From Gammaproteobacteria bacterium (GTDB lineage Bacteria; Pseudomonadota; Gammaproteobacteria; Pseudomonadales; Azotimanducaceae), in contig VXYL01000070.1 in the NCBI GenBank assembly GCA_009846005.1, positions 213,699 through 277,698 on the forward strand: a stretch of DNA of 64,000 nucleotides, written 5' to 3'. The position numbers and the translations under genes are program-made. This document shows positions 8,823 to 17,596 of this stretch, piece by piece. Below the pieces are notes generated by a model. It was not told where the DNA came from and made no database searches. It worked only from the letters and a program-made list of their open reading frames with translations. The stretch's first letter is position 1. Each line of letters begins with the position of its first letter.

Positions 8823-8848
8823 GGGACGGGACAAGCCCGTCCCCTACG
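8823..8848. repeat. palindromic repeat unit, stem GGGACGGG
   Basis: Stem GGGACGGG (8823-8830), loop ACAAG, stem CCCGTCCC (8836-8843), flank CTACGG. It is in reverse orientation to the array at 8735, so the two elements face outward from the same intergenic region. Confidence 0.8.
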
Positions 8849-8916
8849 GTTCGATTTCCCTTGCGCTGCCGCAGCAAATCCCCAAGACGCGACGGCGCGT
8901 TAGACTGCCGCCGCAC

Positions 8917-9201
8917 ATGACTCGATCGACGACCAAGCGCGCCCGCCTGCTGATCGGCGGCCGGGTCCAGGGCGTGGGATTTCGCTACTCGACCTATGTC
9001 GAGGCCGACTCGCTGGGCCTCAACGGCTGGGTCAGAAACCTGCCCGACGGTCGCGTCGAAGTCGTCGCCGAAGGCCCGCAGGCCGCCGTCGAACGACTGG
9101 TCGAGTGGTGCCGACGGGGACCGCGCTATGCCTGGGTCCGGAACGTCGATGTCGCCTGGGAGGTGCCCCACGACGAATCCGGTGGCTTCGGCGTTCGATA
9201 G
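8917..9201 (+). CDS. acyP: acylphosphatase
   Basis: The 94-residue protein hydrolyses carboxyl-phosphate bonds of acylphosphates in the cytoplasm. The family signature [17 protein letters not shown] (residues 14-30) is followed by [20 protein letters not shown]. The catalytic pair is Arg23 and Asn41, the same numbering as in the classical enzymes. Length is typical. The ATG at 8917 is the first plausible start after the repeat-rich intergenic region. The gene converges on yacG with 17 bases between them. Confidence 0.93.
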   Translation: MTRSTTKRARLLIGGRVQGVGFRYSTYVEADSLGLNGWVRNLPDGRVEVVAEGPQAAVERLVEWCRRGPRYAWVRNVDVAWEVPHDESGGFGVR

Positions 9202-9218
9202 CACTTCGCCTCGCGCCA

Positions 9219-9413
9219 TTATTCTTCCTCGATGTCGTCGGACGAGACGTCTTCGAACTCCTCGCCCGGTATCCGGTGACGCTCGTTGGCCCAGTCGCCG
9301 AAGTCGATCAGCCGGCAGCGTTCCGAGCAGAACGGACGATGACGGTTCTCGCTCGACCACTTGACCGGCTTTCGGCAGGTCGGACAGGGAACGATGCGGA
9401 CCGTCTCAGTCAA
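9219..9413 (-). CDS. yacG: DNA gyrase inhibitor YacG
   Basis: The 64-residue zinc protein matches YacG in length and pattern. Four cysteines (Cys10, Cys13, Cys29, Cys33) bind one zinc, within [10 protein letters not shown] and [16 protein letters not shown]. The acidic tail ([14 protein letters not shown]) is typical. In E. coli YacG binds GyrB and blocks DNA binding. It usually sits beside coaE and zapD; here those genes are absent and it is placed between acyP and the sulfatase operon. Its start is 107 bases from the divergent sulfatase gene. Confidence 0.93.
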   Translation of the reverse strand: MTETVRIVPCPTCRKPVKWSSENRHRPFCSERCRLIDFGDWANERHRIPGEEFEDVSSDDIEEE

Positions 9414-9520
9414 GTCGCAGCTACTCTTCGATCGTCACCGGCGCAGCATAGCCCATCCACCCAGCACGGACCGCTTGTGGTTCAATCAACCGTTGCGAGG
9501 CCACCCAGCCACAGACCCGT

Positions 9521-10930
9521 ATGCCCCAAGCCAAGCCACCGAACGTGCTGTTGTTCTTCACCGACGACCAGCGCTTCGACACCATCCGCGCGCTCGGCAA
9601 CAGCGCCGTCTCGACGCCGAACATCGACCGCCTGGTGGCCCGAGGCACCACCTTCACCCACGCCCACATCCCCTGCGGAACCCATGGCGCGATCTGCATG
9701 CCGAGCCGGGCCATGCTGCACACCGGCCGGTCGTTGTTCCATCTGCACGACTCCGGCAGCAGCATTCCGGACGAACACACCATGCTCGGCGAGGCGCTCC
9801 GGAGCCAGGGCTACCGAACCTGGGGCACCGGCAAGTGGCACAACGGCCGGGCGTCCTTCAACCGGGGGTTCGCGGAGGGCGACGAGATCATGTTCGGCGG
9901 CATGGCCGATCACTGGAACGTCCCCGTCTACCACTACGATCCGAGCGGCGCGTACGACACGCGCCTGGCCTACATTCCCAACCCGCCGGCCTTCGGCAAC
10001 AACGAGATCCACTGGCGGGAGTGCGACCACATCCACTCGGGAAGGCATTCCAGCGAGATCCTCTGCGACGCCGCGGTGGACTACATCGGCCGCCAGGACG
10101 GCAGCGTGCCGTTTTTTGCGTACGTCTCGCTGCTTGCGCCGCACGATCCGCGCACCATGCCGGAACGCTTCCGCACCATGTATTCGCCGGAAGAGGTCTC
10201 GCTGCCGCCGAACTTTCTCGGCGCGCATCCCTTCGACAACGGTGGGTTGCGCATCCGCGACGAACTGCTGGCCGAGTTTCCCCGCACACCGGAGGAGATC
10301 CGACGCCACATCGCCGAGTACTACGCGATGATCAGCCACTTGGACCACGAGTTCGGCCGCGTGCTCGATGCGCTCGACGAGCGGGGCCTCACCGACAACA
10401 CGCTGATCGTACTCGCCGGTGACAACGGCTTGGCGGTCGGGCAGCACGGCCTCATGGGCAAGCAGAACTGCTACGAGCACAGCGTGCGCGTGCCGCTTAT
10501 CTTCGCGGGACCCGGTGTTCCCCAAGGGCGCCGGAGTGATGCCTATGTCTACCTTTTCGACATCTTCGCGACGCTCTGCGAGTTGACGGGGACGCCAAGA
10601 CCCTCGACCGTCGGAGGTGAAAGCCTGGTTGGGGCAATGAACGATTCGAACGAGCGAGTTCGCGACACGCTCTACTTCGCCTACATCTCCTCGCAACGGG
10701 CGGTCAAGAACCGAACCCACAAGCTGATCGAATACGCCGTTCGCGACCGGCGGCGGCAAACCCAGCTATTCAATCTCCAAAACGATCCCTGGGAGACACA
10801 CAACCTGGCCGAGGCTCCGGGTTCGGCGGACATCGTCGCGAACTTGAGGAACGAGTTGCTTCGCTACCGGGATGACTGGGAAGCCGGCTACACGGGCCGG
10901 GGTTCAAGCTATTGGACGCGATATGGCTGA
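9521..10930 (+). CDS. type I formylglycine sulfatase (first of operon)
   Basis: The 469-residue member of the alkaline phosphatase/sulfatase superfamily probably removes sulfate from organic esters. The maturation motif is CMPSR at residues 59-63; Cys59 would be converted to formylglycine. Metal ligands are expected at Asp15/Asp16 (FFTDDQR) and in [11 protein letters not shown], followed by [16 protein letters not shown]. No signal peptide is visible ([13 protein letters not shown]), so a cytoplasmic location is possible. The gene overlaps the formylglycine-generating enzyme gene by 8 bases (ATGGCTGA), indicating translational coupling and a dedicated activator. The substrate (choline, aryl, alkyl or carbohydrate sulfate) cannot be told from sequence alone. 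Confidence 0.93.
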   Translation: MPQAKPPNVLLFFTDDQRFDTIRALGNSAVSTPNIDRLVARGTTFTHAHIPCGTHGAICMPSRAMLHTGRSLFHLHDSGSSIPDEHTMLGEALRSQGYRTWGTGKWHNGRASFNRGFAEGDEIMFGGMADHWNVPVYHYDPSGAYDTRLAYIPNPPAFGNNEIHWRECDHIHSGRHSSEILCDAAVDYIGRQDGSVPFFAYVSLLAPHDPRTMPERFRTMYSPEEVSLPPNFLGAHPFDNGGLRIRDELLAEFPRTPEEIRRHIAEYYAMISHLDHEFGRVLDALDERGLTDNTLIVLAGDNGLAVGQHGLMGKQNCYEHSVRVPLIFAGPGVPQGRRSDAYVYLFDIFATLCELTGTPRPSTVGGESLVGAMNDSNERVRDTLYFAYISSQRAVKNRTHKLIEYAVRDRRRQTQLFNLQNDPWETHNLAEAPGSADIVANLRNELLRYRDDWEAGYTGRGSSYWTRYG

Positions 10931-11855
10931 AGCCTGCTGCACGCCCGCACGTCCCGTGGAGACGCACACTTCGTCCGCAATCGTCGAGGCCCGCGGCGAT
11001 CCGGTCAGCGCGATGATCGAACTTCCCGGCGGCACCTTCCTCATGGGCTCCGAAGATGCCGATGCCCGCCCGGACGACGGTGAAGGTCCCGTGCGGGAAG
11101 TGTCCGTCGACGCATTCTGTATCGATATCACGACCGTCACGAACTGCCGCTTCGCCGAATTCGTGAACGCCACCGGCTACCGCACCGAAGCCGAGGCGTT
11201 CGGCTGGTCCTACGTGTTCCGAGGCCTACTGGCGAAGTCCAAACAACGCACGTTTGCGCGGGACGTGAAGGCCGTGCCGTGGTGGATTGCCGTGGACGGC
11301 GCGTTCTGGGCGAAGCCGGAGGGCCCGGGCTCGAACCTGAAGGGCCGGGTTCACCACCCAGTCGTCCACGTATCCTGGAACGACGCCACCGCTTATTGCC
11401 AATGGGCCGGTAGACGCCTCCCCACCGAAGCCGAGTGGGAGTACGCCTCGCGCGGTGGCCTCGCCGGCAAGCGGCTGCCTTGGGGCGACGAGTTGACGCC
11501 GGGCGGTCGACACCGCTGCAACATCTGGCAAGGGGCGTTCCCGGATATCAACACGCAGGACGACGGCCACCTCGGCACCGCGCCGGCCAAGTCGTTCCGA
11601 CCCAACGGCTACGGTCTCTACAACATGGCCGGCAACGTCTGGGAGTGGTGCGTGGACTGGTTCAGCGCGGACTGGCATCTCAGCCACTCGCCCGTCAATC
11701 CGACCGGTCCCCCGGCGGGCGAGGCAAAGGTGCTCAAAGGCGGCTCGTATCTCTGCCACGACAGCTACTGCAACCGCTACCGGGTCGCGGCCCGATACGC
11801 CAACACGCCTGACTCCGCGACCGGCAACGCCGGGTTTCGGTGTGTGCAATCTTGA
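10923..11855 (+). CDS. formylglycine-generating enzyme (sulfatase-activating oxidase)
   Basis: The 310-residue FGE-sulfatase-domain protein oxidises the sulfatase Cys to formylglycine using oxygen and copper. Both catalytic cysteines are kept: Cys278 and Cys283 in [15 protein letters not shown], at the five-residue spacing of human SUMF1 Cys336/Cys341. Other landmarks are [13 protein letters not shown] (31-43), [15 protein letters not shown] (165-179) and [14 protein letters not shown]. Many family members lack these cysteines and are not true FGEs, so this is good evidence for a working enzyme. The start ATG overlaps the first sulfatase's stop, and the 3' end overlaps the second sulfatase's start. 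This places the activator between its two likely substrates. Confidence 0.93.
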   Translation: MAEACCTPARPVETHTSSAIVEARGDPVSAMIELPGGTFLMGSEDADARPDDGEGPVREVSVDAFCIDITTVTNCRFAEFVNATGYRTEAEAFGWSYVFRGLLAKSKQRTFARDVKAVPWWIAVDGAFWAKPEGPGSNLKGRVHHPVVHVSWNDATAYCQWAGRRLPTEAEWEYASRGGLAGKRLPWGDELTPGGRHRCNIWQGAFPDINTQDDGHLGTAPAKSFRPNGYGLYNMAGNVWEWCVDWFSADWHLSHSPVNPTGPPAGEAKVLKGGSYLCHDSYCNRYRVAARYANTPDSATGNAGFRCVQS

Positions 11856-13225
11856 GCGCGCAGCCGAACATCCTGTTCTTCTTCCCGGACCAGCACCGTG
11901 GCGACTGGACGGGATACAACGACACGCCGGGCGTGCGCACGCCGAATCTCGACCGTCTCGCCAAGAGGGGCCAGGCGTTTCGCAATGCGATGACGCCTTC
12001 GCCGCTGTGTTCGCCGGCGCGCGGCTGCCTGGCGGCGGTGGCGCCATACGACGCCCAATCGGTGAAACACAATCTGCACGACGTGGATCCCAAAGACCCC
12101 AACCTCTATCAGGCGCTCCGCGAGGCCGGCTACCAGGTGCTCGGCTGCGGCAAGTTCGATCTCCTGAAGGCTTCCATGAATTGGGGAGAGGGCGGACGCC
12201 ACGGGGACGGCCCCGACGCGGACCTCCATCGCCTCGGGTTCACCGACGGCATCGACAACGCCGGCAAGCACGACTTCGTCGCCGGCCACAAAAAGGGTCG
12301 CAGCGAGCCGTTCCAGGCGTTTCTCCGCAAGCACGGCTTGCTCGACACCCACCTCGAGGACTACGCCGAGCGCACCGGAAAGGACCGCGCCAACTACACC
12401 AACACGGCACCCACGCCGCTGCCGGATTTCGCCTACTGCGACAACTGGATCGCCGCCAACGGGTTGCAGCTGCTGGAAGCGGCGTCGAACGACGCGCCGT
12501 GGTTCCTCCAGGTGAACTTCAACGGTCCCCACGAGCCGATGGACGTGACTGCGTCGATGCAATCGCGCTGGCTCGAGGCCGACCTGCCGCCGCCGGTCGC
12601 GTCGAGCGAGTACGATACGGAGCAGCACAACGCCATTCGCGCCAACTACGCGGCCATGATCGAGAACATCGACGCGCACCTGGGTAGCTATCTGGAGTAC
12701 CTAGCCGGTCGGAACGTCCTCGACGACACCGTCGTGATCTACGCCTCGGACCACGGCGAGATGCTCGGCGACCAGGACCGCTGGGGCAAGATCGTGCCCC
12801 ATGAGCCATCCGTGCACATCCCGCTCGTGCTGGCCGGTCCCGGCATCGAGGCGCGGCCGGTTCGCGATCCGCGTGTCGATCTCGTAGACGTCGCCGCAAC
12901 GATCATCCATCTCGCCGGCGCGGACTCTCCAAGCGGCAAGGGACAGGTACTGACAGGCCCGGCGCTGGCGTCGCGGAAGACCGTCGGCCTCGGCGGTTGG
13001 CGGACGATCTACGAAGACGGATTGAAGTACGTGCACAACTTCGACCCCGAGTTCGGAGGCCGCGCCTGGAACGGCGAGTTCGACCCGGCCGACGGCGCAC
13101 CGGCCGCGCTCTTCGACCTTGAGGTCGACCCAAGAGAGTTAACAAACCTCGCTGGCGACCAACCCGAAACCGCCGCGCGTTTGCGCAGCGCGCTACTCGA
13201 CACGCTGGAGGCGAACGATGGCTGA
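11840..13225 (+). CDS. type I formylglycine sulfatase (second of operon)
   Basis: This sulfatase has 461 residues from the GTG at 11840. The maturation motif is CSPAR at residues 57-61, in MTPSPLCSPARGCLAAV. The usual TG after the motif is replaced by AAVAPYD, which suggests a different substrate from the first sulfatase. IYASDHGEMLGDQDRWGK supplies the downstream metal-binding Asp-His. The start overlaps FGE; a TTG at 11852 inside a TTGA overlap is the alternative start. The stop overlaps the dioxygenase start by 8 bases, again ATGGCTGA. No signal peptide is seen, as in the first sulfatase. Confidence 0.92.
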   Translation: MCAILSAQPNILFFFPDQHRGDWTGYNDTPGVRTPNLDRLAKRGQAFRNAMTPSPLCSPARGCLAAVAPYDAQSVKHNLHDVDPKDPNLYQALREAGYQVLGCGKFDLLKASMNWGEGGRHGDGPDADLHRLGFTDGIDNAGKHDFVAGHKKGRSEPFQAFLRKHGLLDTHLEDYAERTGKDRANYTNTAPTPLPDFAYCDNWIAANGLQLLEAASNDAPWFLQVNFNGPHEPMDVTASMQSRWLEADLPPPVASSEYDTEQHNAIRANYAAMIENIDAHLGSYLEYLAGRNVLDDTVVIYASDHGEMLGDQDRWGKIVPHEPSVHIPLVLAGPGIEARPVRDPRVDLVDVAATIIHLAGADSPSGKGQVLTGPALASRKTVGLGGWRTIYEDGLKYVHNFDPEFGGRAWNGEFDPADGAPAALFDLEVDPRELTNLAGDQPETAARLRSALLDTLEANDG

Positions 13226-14039
13226 CCCATACCGTCGCATCGAGGTCGAACCACTCACGCCCGGGATCGGCGCCATCGTCCACGGGGTCGATCTCGGGGC
13301 GCCTCTCGGGGACGACCTCATCGAGGAGATCCACGACGCCTGGATGCAGCACCTTGTCCTGTTCATGCGCGACCAGCACATGTCGCCGGCGCAACACCTG
13401 GCCTTCGGGCGTCGCTTCGGGGAATTGCATATCCATCCCGCTGCCCCCTACGCCCACGACGATCCCGCGCTGATGGTCATCCACACCGACAAGGACTCGC
13501 GGCGCAATAACGGCGCCGGGTGGCACTCGGACGTTTCCGCCGACGAGGAGCCACCGCTCGGCAGCATCCTGCACCTGCACGAAGTGCCCCGGCACGGCGG
13601 CGACACCCTGTTCGCGAACATGTACGCCGCCTACGAGGCCTTAAGCGAACCGATCAGGAACCTGCTCGATACGCTCACCGCGCGCCACGAATCCGACTAC
13701 GCCGGCTACTACGGCGACCACCCGCCGCAACGCGAATATCCGCGGGCTTCCCACCCGGTGGTCCGCACCCATCCCGTGACCGGGCGCAGGGCGTTGTACG
13801 TGAATGCCGGTTTCACCCGGCGAATCGAGGAGTTGCGCCGGTCGGAAAGCGAGGCGCTGCTCAACTTCCTGTTCGAGCACGTGAAGAACCCGGCATTCCA
13901 ATGCCGGTTCCGATGGGAACCCCACTCGCTCGCCATGTGGGACAACCGCTGCGTCCAGCACATGGCGATCTGGGACTACTACCCAGCGACGCGCAGCGGC
14001 CTACGTGTCACCGTGAAGGGCGACCGGCCGTTCCACTGA
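13218..14039 (+). CDS. TauD/TfdA-family Fe(II)/2-oxoglutarate dioxygenase
   Basis: The 273-residue protein is a TauD-fold oxygenase. The facial triad is His103, Asp105 (GWHSDVS) and His248 (NRCVQHMAIWDY), with Arg263 (GLRVTVKGD) as the 2-oxoglutarate carboxylate ligand. Relatives release sulfite from taurine or cleave alkyl sulfates (AtsK). In an operon with two sulfatases and FGE, use of an organosulfur substrate is the natural reading; the family also includes 2,4-D and carnitine-type dioxygenases. The start codon overlaps the second sulfatase's stop by 8 bases, so expression is likely coupled. Confidence 0.9.
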   Translation: MADPYRRIEVEPLTPGIGAIVHGVDLGAPLGDDLIEEIHDAWMQHLVLFMRDQHMSPAQHLAFGRRFGELHIHPAAPYAHDDPALMVIHTDKDSRRNNGAGWHSDVSADEEPPLGSILHLHEVPRHGGDTLFANMYAAYEALSEPIRNLLDTLTARHESDYAGYYGDHPPQREYPRASHPVVRTHPVTGRRALYVNAGFTRRIEELRRSESEALLNFLFEHVKNPAFQCRFRWEPHSLAMWDNRCVQHMAIWDYYPATRSGLRVTVKGDRPFH

Positions 14040-14055
14040 TCCGGGAAACCACGCC

Positions 14056-14757
14056 ATGAGCGATCGAACCGAACTCCACTTGCACGAACAATTGATGTTG
14101 CTGGCCTTGCGCGACGAGAAGGGCACTTTGGAGTCCAAGGCGACGATGTACGCCTACGCCTTGGGCGGAGCGATGCTCGCCGAGCTAAGCCTCAAGGGCA
14201 AGATCCGGATCAGCGACGACAAGAGGGCCTTCGTCGACCTCGTGGACCGATCGCCGCTTGACGAACCGGTGCTTGACGAATGCCTCGACAAGGTCGCGAC
14301 GGCGAAGCGGCGGGCGCGTGCCACAACGTGGGTACGGCGCTTTGCGGAACTCAAACGATTGCGGCACCGAGTAGCCCAGGGGCTTTGCCGGCGCGGCATC
14401 CTGCGCGACGACGAAGACAAGGTGCTGTTGTTCTTCACCCGCAAGCTTTACCCGACTATCGATCCGGTGCCGGAACGTCGTCTAGTCGATCAGTTGAGGA
14501 ACGTTATCTTCGGGGACTCGACCTCGCCCGACGCTGAGACCGTCGTCGTCGTCGCCCTGGCCAACGCGACCGGGCTCCTGCCCATTCATTTCGACAGGAA
14601 GGACCTGCGGCGCCGCAAGCGGCAGCTCAAACGCATCACGGAAGGGAACATCGCGGGCGCTGCCGCACAGCAGGCCGTCCTCGCCGCACAGCAGGCTGCG
14701 GTCGCTGCAGCCGTCGCCGCAAGCTCCGCAGCAGCGGTGAGCGCGTCGGGCGGTTAG
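14056..14757 (+). CDS. GPP34 (Golgi phosphoprotein 3)-family protein
   Basis: The 233-residue protein matches the GPP34 domain over residues 5-205. LHLHEQLMLLALRDEKGTL and YALGGAMLAELSLKGKIRIS give the helical start, and RRLVDQLRNVIFGD follows. In eukaryotes GOLPH3 binds PI4P and retains glycosyltransferases in the Golgi. Bacterial copies, best known in actinobacteria, have no established job. The last 25 residues are an Ala/Gln-rich tail (AAQQAVLAAQQAAVAAAVA), probably helical. The gene starts 16 bases after the dioxygenase stop and looks like the last operon member. A role in membrane or lipid association of sulfated-substrate enzymes is speculative. Confidence 0.85.
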   Translation: MSDRTELHLHEQLMLLALRDEKGTLESKATMYAYALGGAMLAELSLKGKIRISDDKRAFVDLVDRSPLDEPVLDECLDKVATAKRRARATTWVRRFAELKRLRHRVAQGLCRRGILRDDEDKVLLFFTRKLYPTIDPVPERRLVDQLRNVIFGDSTSPDAETVVVVALANATGLLPIHFDRKDLRRRKRQLKRITEGNIAGAAAQQAVLAAQQAAVAAAVAASSAAAVSASGG

Positions 14758-14771
14758 TCTGTCCGTACGCC

Positions 14772-14817
14772 GGCGGGCGACCGCGCGCCCTTCGGGCGCG
14801 ATAGGGTCGCCCCTACG
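14772..14817. repeat. compound palindromic repeat with nested hairpin
   Basis: Outer stem GGGCGACC (14775-14782) and GGTCGCCC (14805-14812) with flank CTACG. The usual 5-base loop is replaced by 22 bases that hold a second palindrome, GCGCGCCC-TTC-GGGCGCG. A degenerate copy of the same compound form lies at 24439-24480. Confidence 0.75.
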
Positions 14818-14833
14818 CGTGGTTCACATCGTC

Positions 14834-14860
14834 CGTAGGGGACGCCCTTGTGGCGTCCCG
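14834..14860. repeat. palindromic repeat unit, stem GGGACGCC
   Basis: Flank CGTAGG, stem GGGACGCC (14839-14846), loop CTTGT, stem GGCGTCCC (14852-14859). It lies between the convergent GPP34 and ilvA genes. The GCC end of one arm is matched by GGC in the other, in contrast to the GGG/CCC of other units. Confidence 0.8.
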
Positions 14861-14881
14861 CATTTGAGAAACCCCGACTAG

Positions 14882-16399
14882 TCAGCGAAGGAACAATTCC
14901 ACCGCCGGGTTGCCCGTCTCCTCCCAATAGCGGTAGCCGATGCGATCCAGGTACGTGGCAAGGCTCGCCCGGTCCGCTGGCCGTGCCTCGAAGCCGGCGA
15001 GCACGCGTCCCCAGGCGGCACCGTGGTTGCGGTAGTGGAACATGGTGATGTTCCAGTGGCTCCCGAGACCGTTCAGGAAGCGCAATAGGGCTCCGGGCCG
15101 TTCCGGGAACTCGAAGCGGTAGAGGAGTTCCGGTTTCCTCCCGAAGGCGCGGCCGCCGACCATGTGGCGGACATGCAGCTTGGCGGCCTCGTTGTCGGTC
15201 ATGTCGGTTACTCCGTAGCCGGCCTCTGCCAGACCCGCCGCGACGCTCTGCCGGGTCTCGCCCGGGCTGATCTGCAAACCCACGTAGACGTGGGCTTCCT
15301 CGTCCGACGCATACCGGTAGTTGAACTCGGTCACGCCACGCTTGCCCAGGGCACGGCAGAATCGGCGGAAGCTACCTTTCTGTTCGTCGATGGTGACGCC
15401 GAAGATCGCTTCCCGGTGTTCGCCCAGTTCGGCACGTTCCGAGATATGCCGGAGCCGGTCGAAGTTGACGTTGGCACCGCTGACCACTCCCACGTACCGC
15501 TTGCCGGTCACGCGAGGATTCTCCTCGGCGTGCTTCTTCAGCCCCGCAACCGCAAGCGCCCCGGCTGGCTCGGCGATCGACCGGGTGTCATCGAACAGGT
15601 CCTTTATGGCGGCGCAGATCTCGTCGATGGAAACCGTCACGACCTCGTCGACATGGTCTCTCGCAATTTTGAACGGCGCCAATCCGATTTGTGCGACGGA
15701 TACGCCGTCCGCGAAGACATCCAGCGAGTCGAGGGGCAGCCGTACCCGCCGGCCCGCCTTGAGCGCCGCCGCCAGGCAGGCGGATCCCTCGGCTTCGACG
15801 CCGACGATCCGCGTCTCGGGGCGCAGGTATTTGATGTACGCGGCGATCCCCGCGATGAGTCCCCCGCCCCCCACCGGAACGAAGACGGCGTCCGGGCCCG
15901 GGTGCTGGTTCATGATCTCCATGCCGACGGTACCCTGGCCGGCGATTACATCCGGATCGTCGTACGGATGCACGAGGATGTAGCCCCGGGTCCTGGCGAG
16001 CTTCGCCGCGTGATCGGCGGCCTGCTGGTAGGTGTCCCCCTGGAAAACGATGTGCGCGCCCAAGCTCCGCACCGCATCGACCTTGATGCTGGGCGTGTTG
16101 CGGCCCATGACGATGTGCGACCTTATGCCAAGCTTCTGCGCCGCAAGCGCCACGCCCTGGGCGTGATTGCCAGCCGACGCGGCCACGACGCCCCGCTCTC
16201 GGTCCCTCGCCGACAGCCGCGCCATCTTGTTGTAGGCACCGCGCAGCTTGAACGAGAAGACCGGCTGCAAATCCTCCCGCTTCAGGGCGACCTGGTGGCC
16301 CAAACGCACCGATATGTTCGGAGCGTTCTGGAGCGGCGTCTCGACGGCGAGGTCGTAGACGCGCGAAGCGAGAATCTTCTTGACGAGCGGTTCGAGCAT
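14882..16399 (-). CDS. ilvA: threonine ammonia-lyase, biosynthetic
   Basis: The 505-residue PLP enzyme converts threonine to 2-oxobutanoate, the first step of isoleucine synthesis. The Schiff-base lysine is Lys51 in FSFKLRGAYNKMARL; SAGNHAQGVALAAQKLG and the phosphate-binding GGGG loop (177-180) follow. Two ACT-like regulatory repeats fill the C-terminus (about 330-505). This long form is typical of isoleucine-inhibited biosynthetic enzymes, compared with the catabolic TdcB of about 330 residues. The start at 16399 (MLEPLVKKIL) is preferred because the upstream frame runs through the VOC gene. It follows the VOC gene by 19 bases on the same strand. Confidence 0.94.
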   Translation of the reverse strand: MLEPLVKKILASRVYDLAVETPLQNAPNISVRLGHQVALKREDLQPVFSFKLRGAYNKMARLSARDRERGVVAASAGNHAQGVALAAQKLGIRSHIVMGRNTPSIKVDAVRSLGAHIVFQGDTYQQAADHAAKLARTRGYILVHPYDDPDVIAGQGTVGMEIMNQHPGPDAVFVPVGGGGLIAGIAAYIKYLRPETRIVGVEAEGSACLAAALKAGRRVRLPLDSLDVFADGVSVAQIGLAPFKIARDHVDEVVTVSIDEICAAIKDLFDDTRSIAEPAGALAVAGLKKHAEENPRVTGKRYVGVVSGANVNFDRLRHISERAELGEHREAIFGVTIDEQKGSFRRFCRALGKRGVTEFNYRYASDEEAHVYVGLQISPGETRQSVAAGLAEAGYGVTDMTDNEAAKLHVRHMVGGRAFGRKPELLYRFEFPERPGALLRFLNGLGSHWNITMFHYRNHGAAWGRVLAGFEARPADRASLATYLDRIGYRYWEETGNPAVELFLR

Positions 16400-16418
16400 G
16401 GGAACGGCGAGGTGCGGT

Positions 16419-16811
16419 CTACGTCCCCGGCACGGTCGAGGCCTCGATCTTGTGGCCGTCGAGGTCGTAGACGAAGCAACCGTAGTAGTCGCCGTATTCC
16501 GGACGCGGACCCGGGGCGCCGTCGTCGACCGCGCCGGCGGCGAGTGCCGCCTCGTGGAACGCATGGACGGCTTCCCGGCTCGGCGCGATGAAGCTGAAGT
16601 GGATGCCGTTGCCCGGATTGGCGGCACCGCCATCGAGAGGAAGCTGTACCCAGAACTCGGGGAAGTGCTTTCCGTAGGCCACGGCGACGCCTGGCACCTC
16701 GTGTTGGCGTTTGGCATCCACGGTCGCAAGCACGACATCGTAGAAGGCGAGCGCCCGGTCCAAGTCGTTCACGCCGACGGAGACGTGGCTCAAGATGCTC
16801 GGTATGTCCAT
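16419..16811 (-). CDS. VOC-family (glyoxalase/bleomycin resistance fold) protein
   Basis: The 130-residue vicinal-oxygen-chelate protein starts at 16811 (MDIPSILSHVSVGVNDLDRA). ILSHVSVGVNDLDRALAFYD and YGCFVYDLDGHKIEA mark the two beta-alpha-beta-beta-beta modules. His and Glu near these positions would bind a metal. HFSFIAPSREAVHAFHEAAL lies between. A second ATG at 16838 would add nine residues. It may be a small-molecule lyase or dioxygenase; the substrate is unknown. It precedes ilvA on the same strand, while the ankyrin gene starts divergently about 80 bases away. Confidence 0.83.
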   Translation of the reverse strand: MDIPSILSHVSVGVNDLDRALAFYDVVLATVDAKRQHEVPGVAVAYGKHFPEFWVQLPLDGGAANPGNGIHFSFIAPSREAVHAFHEAALAAGAVDDGAPGPRPEYGDYYGCFVYDLDGHKIEASTVPGT

Positions 16812-16894
16812 CGCATTCCCGTACAGGGTCGTCGCCATGAAGCCGCGCAGTATGGGCCATAATGGTCGTTCGCACACTGATCGGAAGGAAGGAC

Positions 16895-17470
16895 ATGGTC
16901 CCTAGATTCGCGATCTTCGCCGCAGCAGCCCCGGCGCTCTTCGTGCTTGCCGCCTGCACCACACAACCCCCAGAGCCGCCACCGCCCCCGGCGGATCCAA
17001 CGATGGATCTCTTCACAGCCGCTGCCGGAGGCAACATCGCGGAACTGGCGGCGAATAAGCACTCCGGCTCGGATCTCGACGCCCTATCTCCCGATATGCA
17101 GATCACGCCCCTGACGATGGCTGCCGTCGGCGGCCAAGCCAAAGCGACCCAATGGCTGCTGGACAACGGGGCGGACGTCAACGGCAAAAACGGCGACGGA
17201 AGCACGGCCCTGAAAGCCGCGGCATTCCTAGGGCACGCGGGGGTAGCCAAGGTGCTGATCGACGGCGGCATCGACACCTCCGCTCGGGACTGGGAGGGGA
17301 ATTCGGCGGCCGATATCGCGCGCATCGACTGGGACGCCACGGAATACATCCTAACCACGCTTGTTCAACCTGCTGTCGCCAACATGCTGCAACTGGAGGT
17401 GGACCGGAAAACCATCGAGTCCGGACGCGCGAAGATCCTCGCCATGATGGCCGAGACGTCCGAAGCCTAG
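16895..17470 (+). CDS. ankyrin-repeat lipoprotein, truncated duplicate
   Basis: The 191-residue predicted lipoprotein starts at 16895 after AAGGAAGGAC. The signal peptide ends in the lipobox LAAC (Cys at about residue 21), followed by a proline-rich linker (PPEPPPPPADP). Ankyrin-like repeats follow (TPLTMAAVGGQAKATQWLLD, then GSTALKAAAFLGHAGVAKVL). It closely matches the first two thirds of the next gene, including the upstream bases, so it is one copy of a tandem duplication. A TAG ends it at the point where the partner continues with a second ankyrin block; recognisable remains follow the stop. It is probably still translated as a shorter protein exposed on the periplasmic side of a membrane. 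Confidence 0.83.
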   Translation: MVPRFAIFAAAAPALFVLAACTTQPPEPPPPPADPTMDLFTAAAGGNIAELAANKHSGSDLDALSPDMQITPLTMAAVGGQAKATQWLLDNGADVNGKNGDGSTALKAAAFLGHAGVAKVLIDGGIDTSARDWEGNSAADIARIDWDATEYILTTLVQPAVANMLQLEVDRKTIESGRAKILAMMAETSEA

Positions 17471-17540
17471 ACCGGCGGCGGTTACGAGGACCTCGCCTGC
17501 GCGACAAGAAAAGCAAGGCTTAGATCGCTAGAGATGCTCC
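17471..17540 (+). pseudogene. remnant of the ankyrin duplicate's C-terminal coding region
   Basis: After the TAG, GGTTACGAGGACCTCGCCTG matches the intact copy's GYEDLAY codons (near 18161). AAGAAAAGCAAGGCTTAGAT then matches its last codons, KKGKVQIAKM (near 18460). The roughly 280 bases between these two points in the intact copy are missing here. The first copy therefore suffered both a nonsense change and an internal deletion of its second ankyrin block. Confidence 0.7.
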
Positions 17541-17596
17541 GCGCGCAGCATGGGGCATAATGGCCGTTTGCACACCCCACCGGAGAGGAAGGACAA

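Noticed and set aside
9482..10759. Long minus-strand open frame of about 425 codons
   Set aside because: It lies wholly opposite the first sulfatase, whose motifs and start are clear; high GC content keeps the antisense frame open.
15164..16591. Plus-strand open frame of about 475 codons
   Set aside because: It is antisense to ilvA; the minus frame carries the PLP lysine and glycine loop.
16858..17561. CATAAT at 16858 and 17556 as -10 promoter boxes of the ankyrin genes
   Set aside because: Both copies keep the hexamer, but no -35 element at the right spacing was found; conservation can be explained by the duplication.
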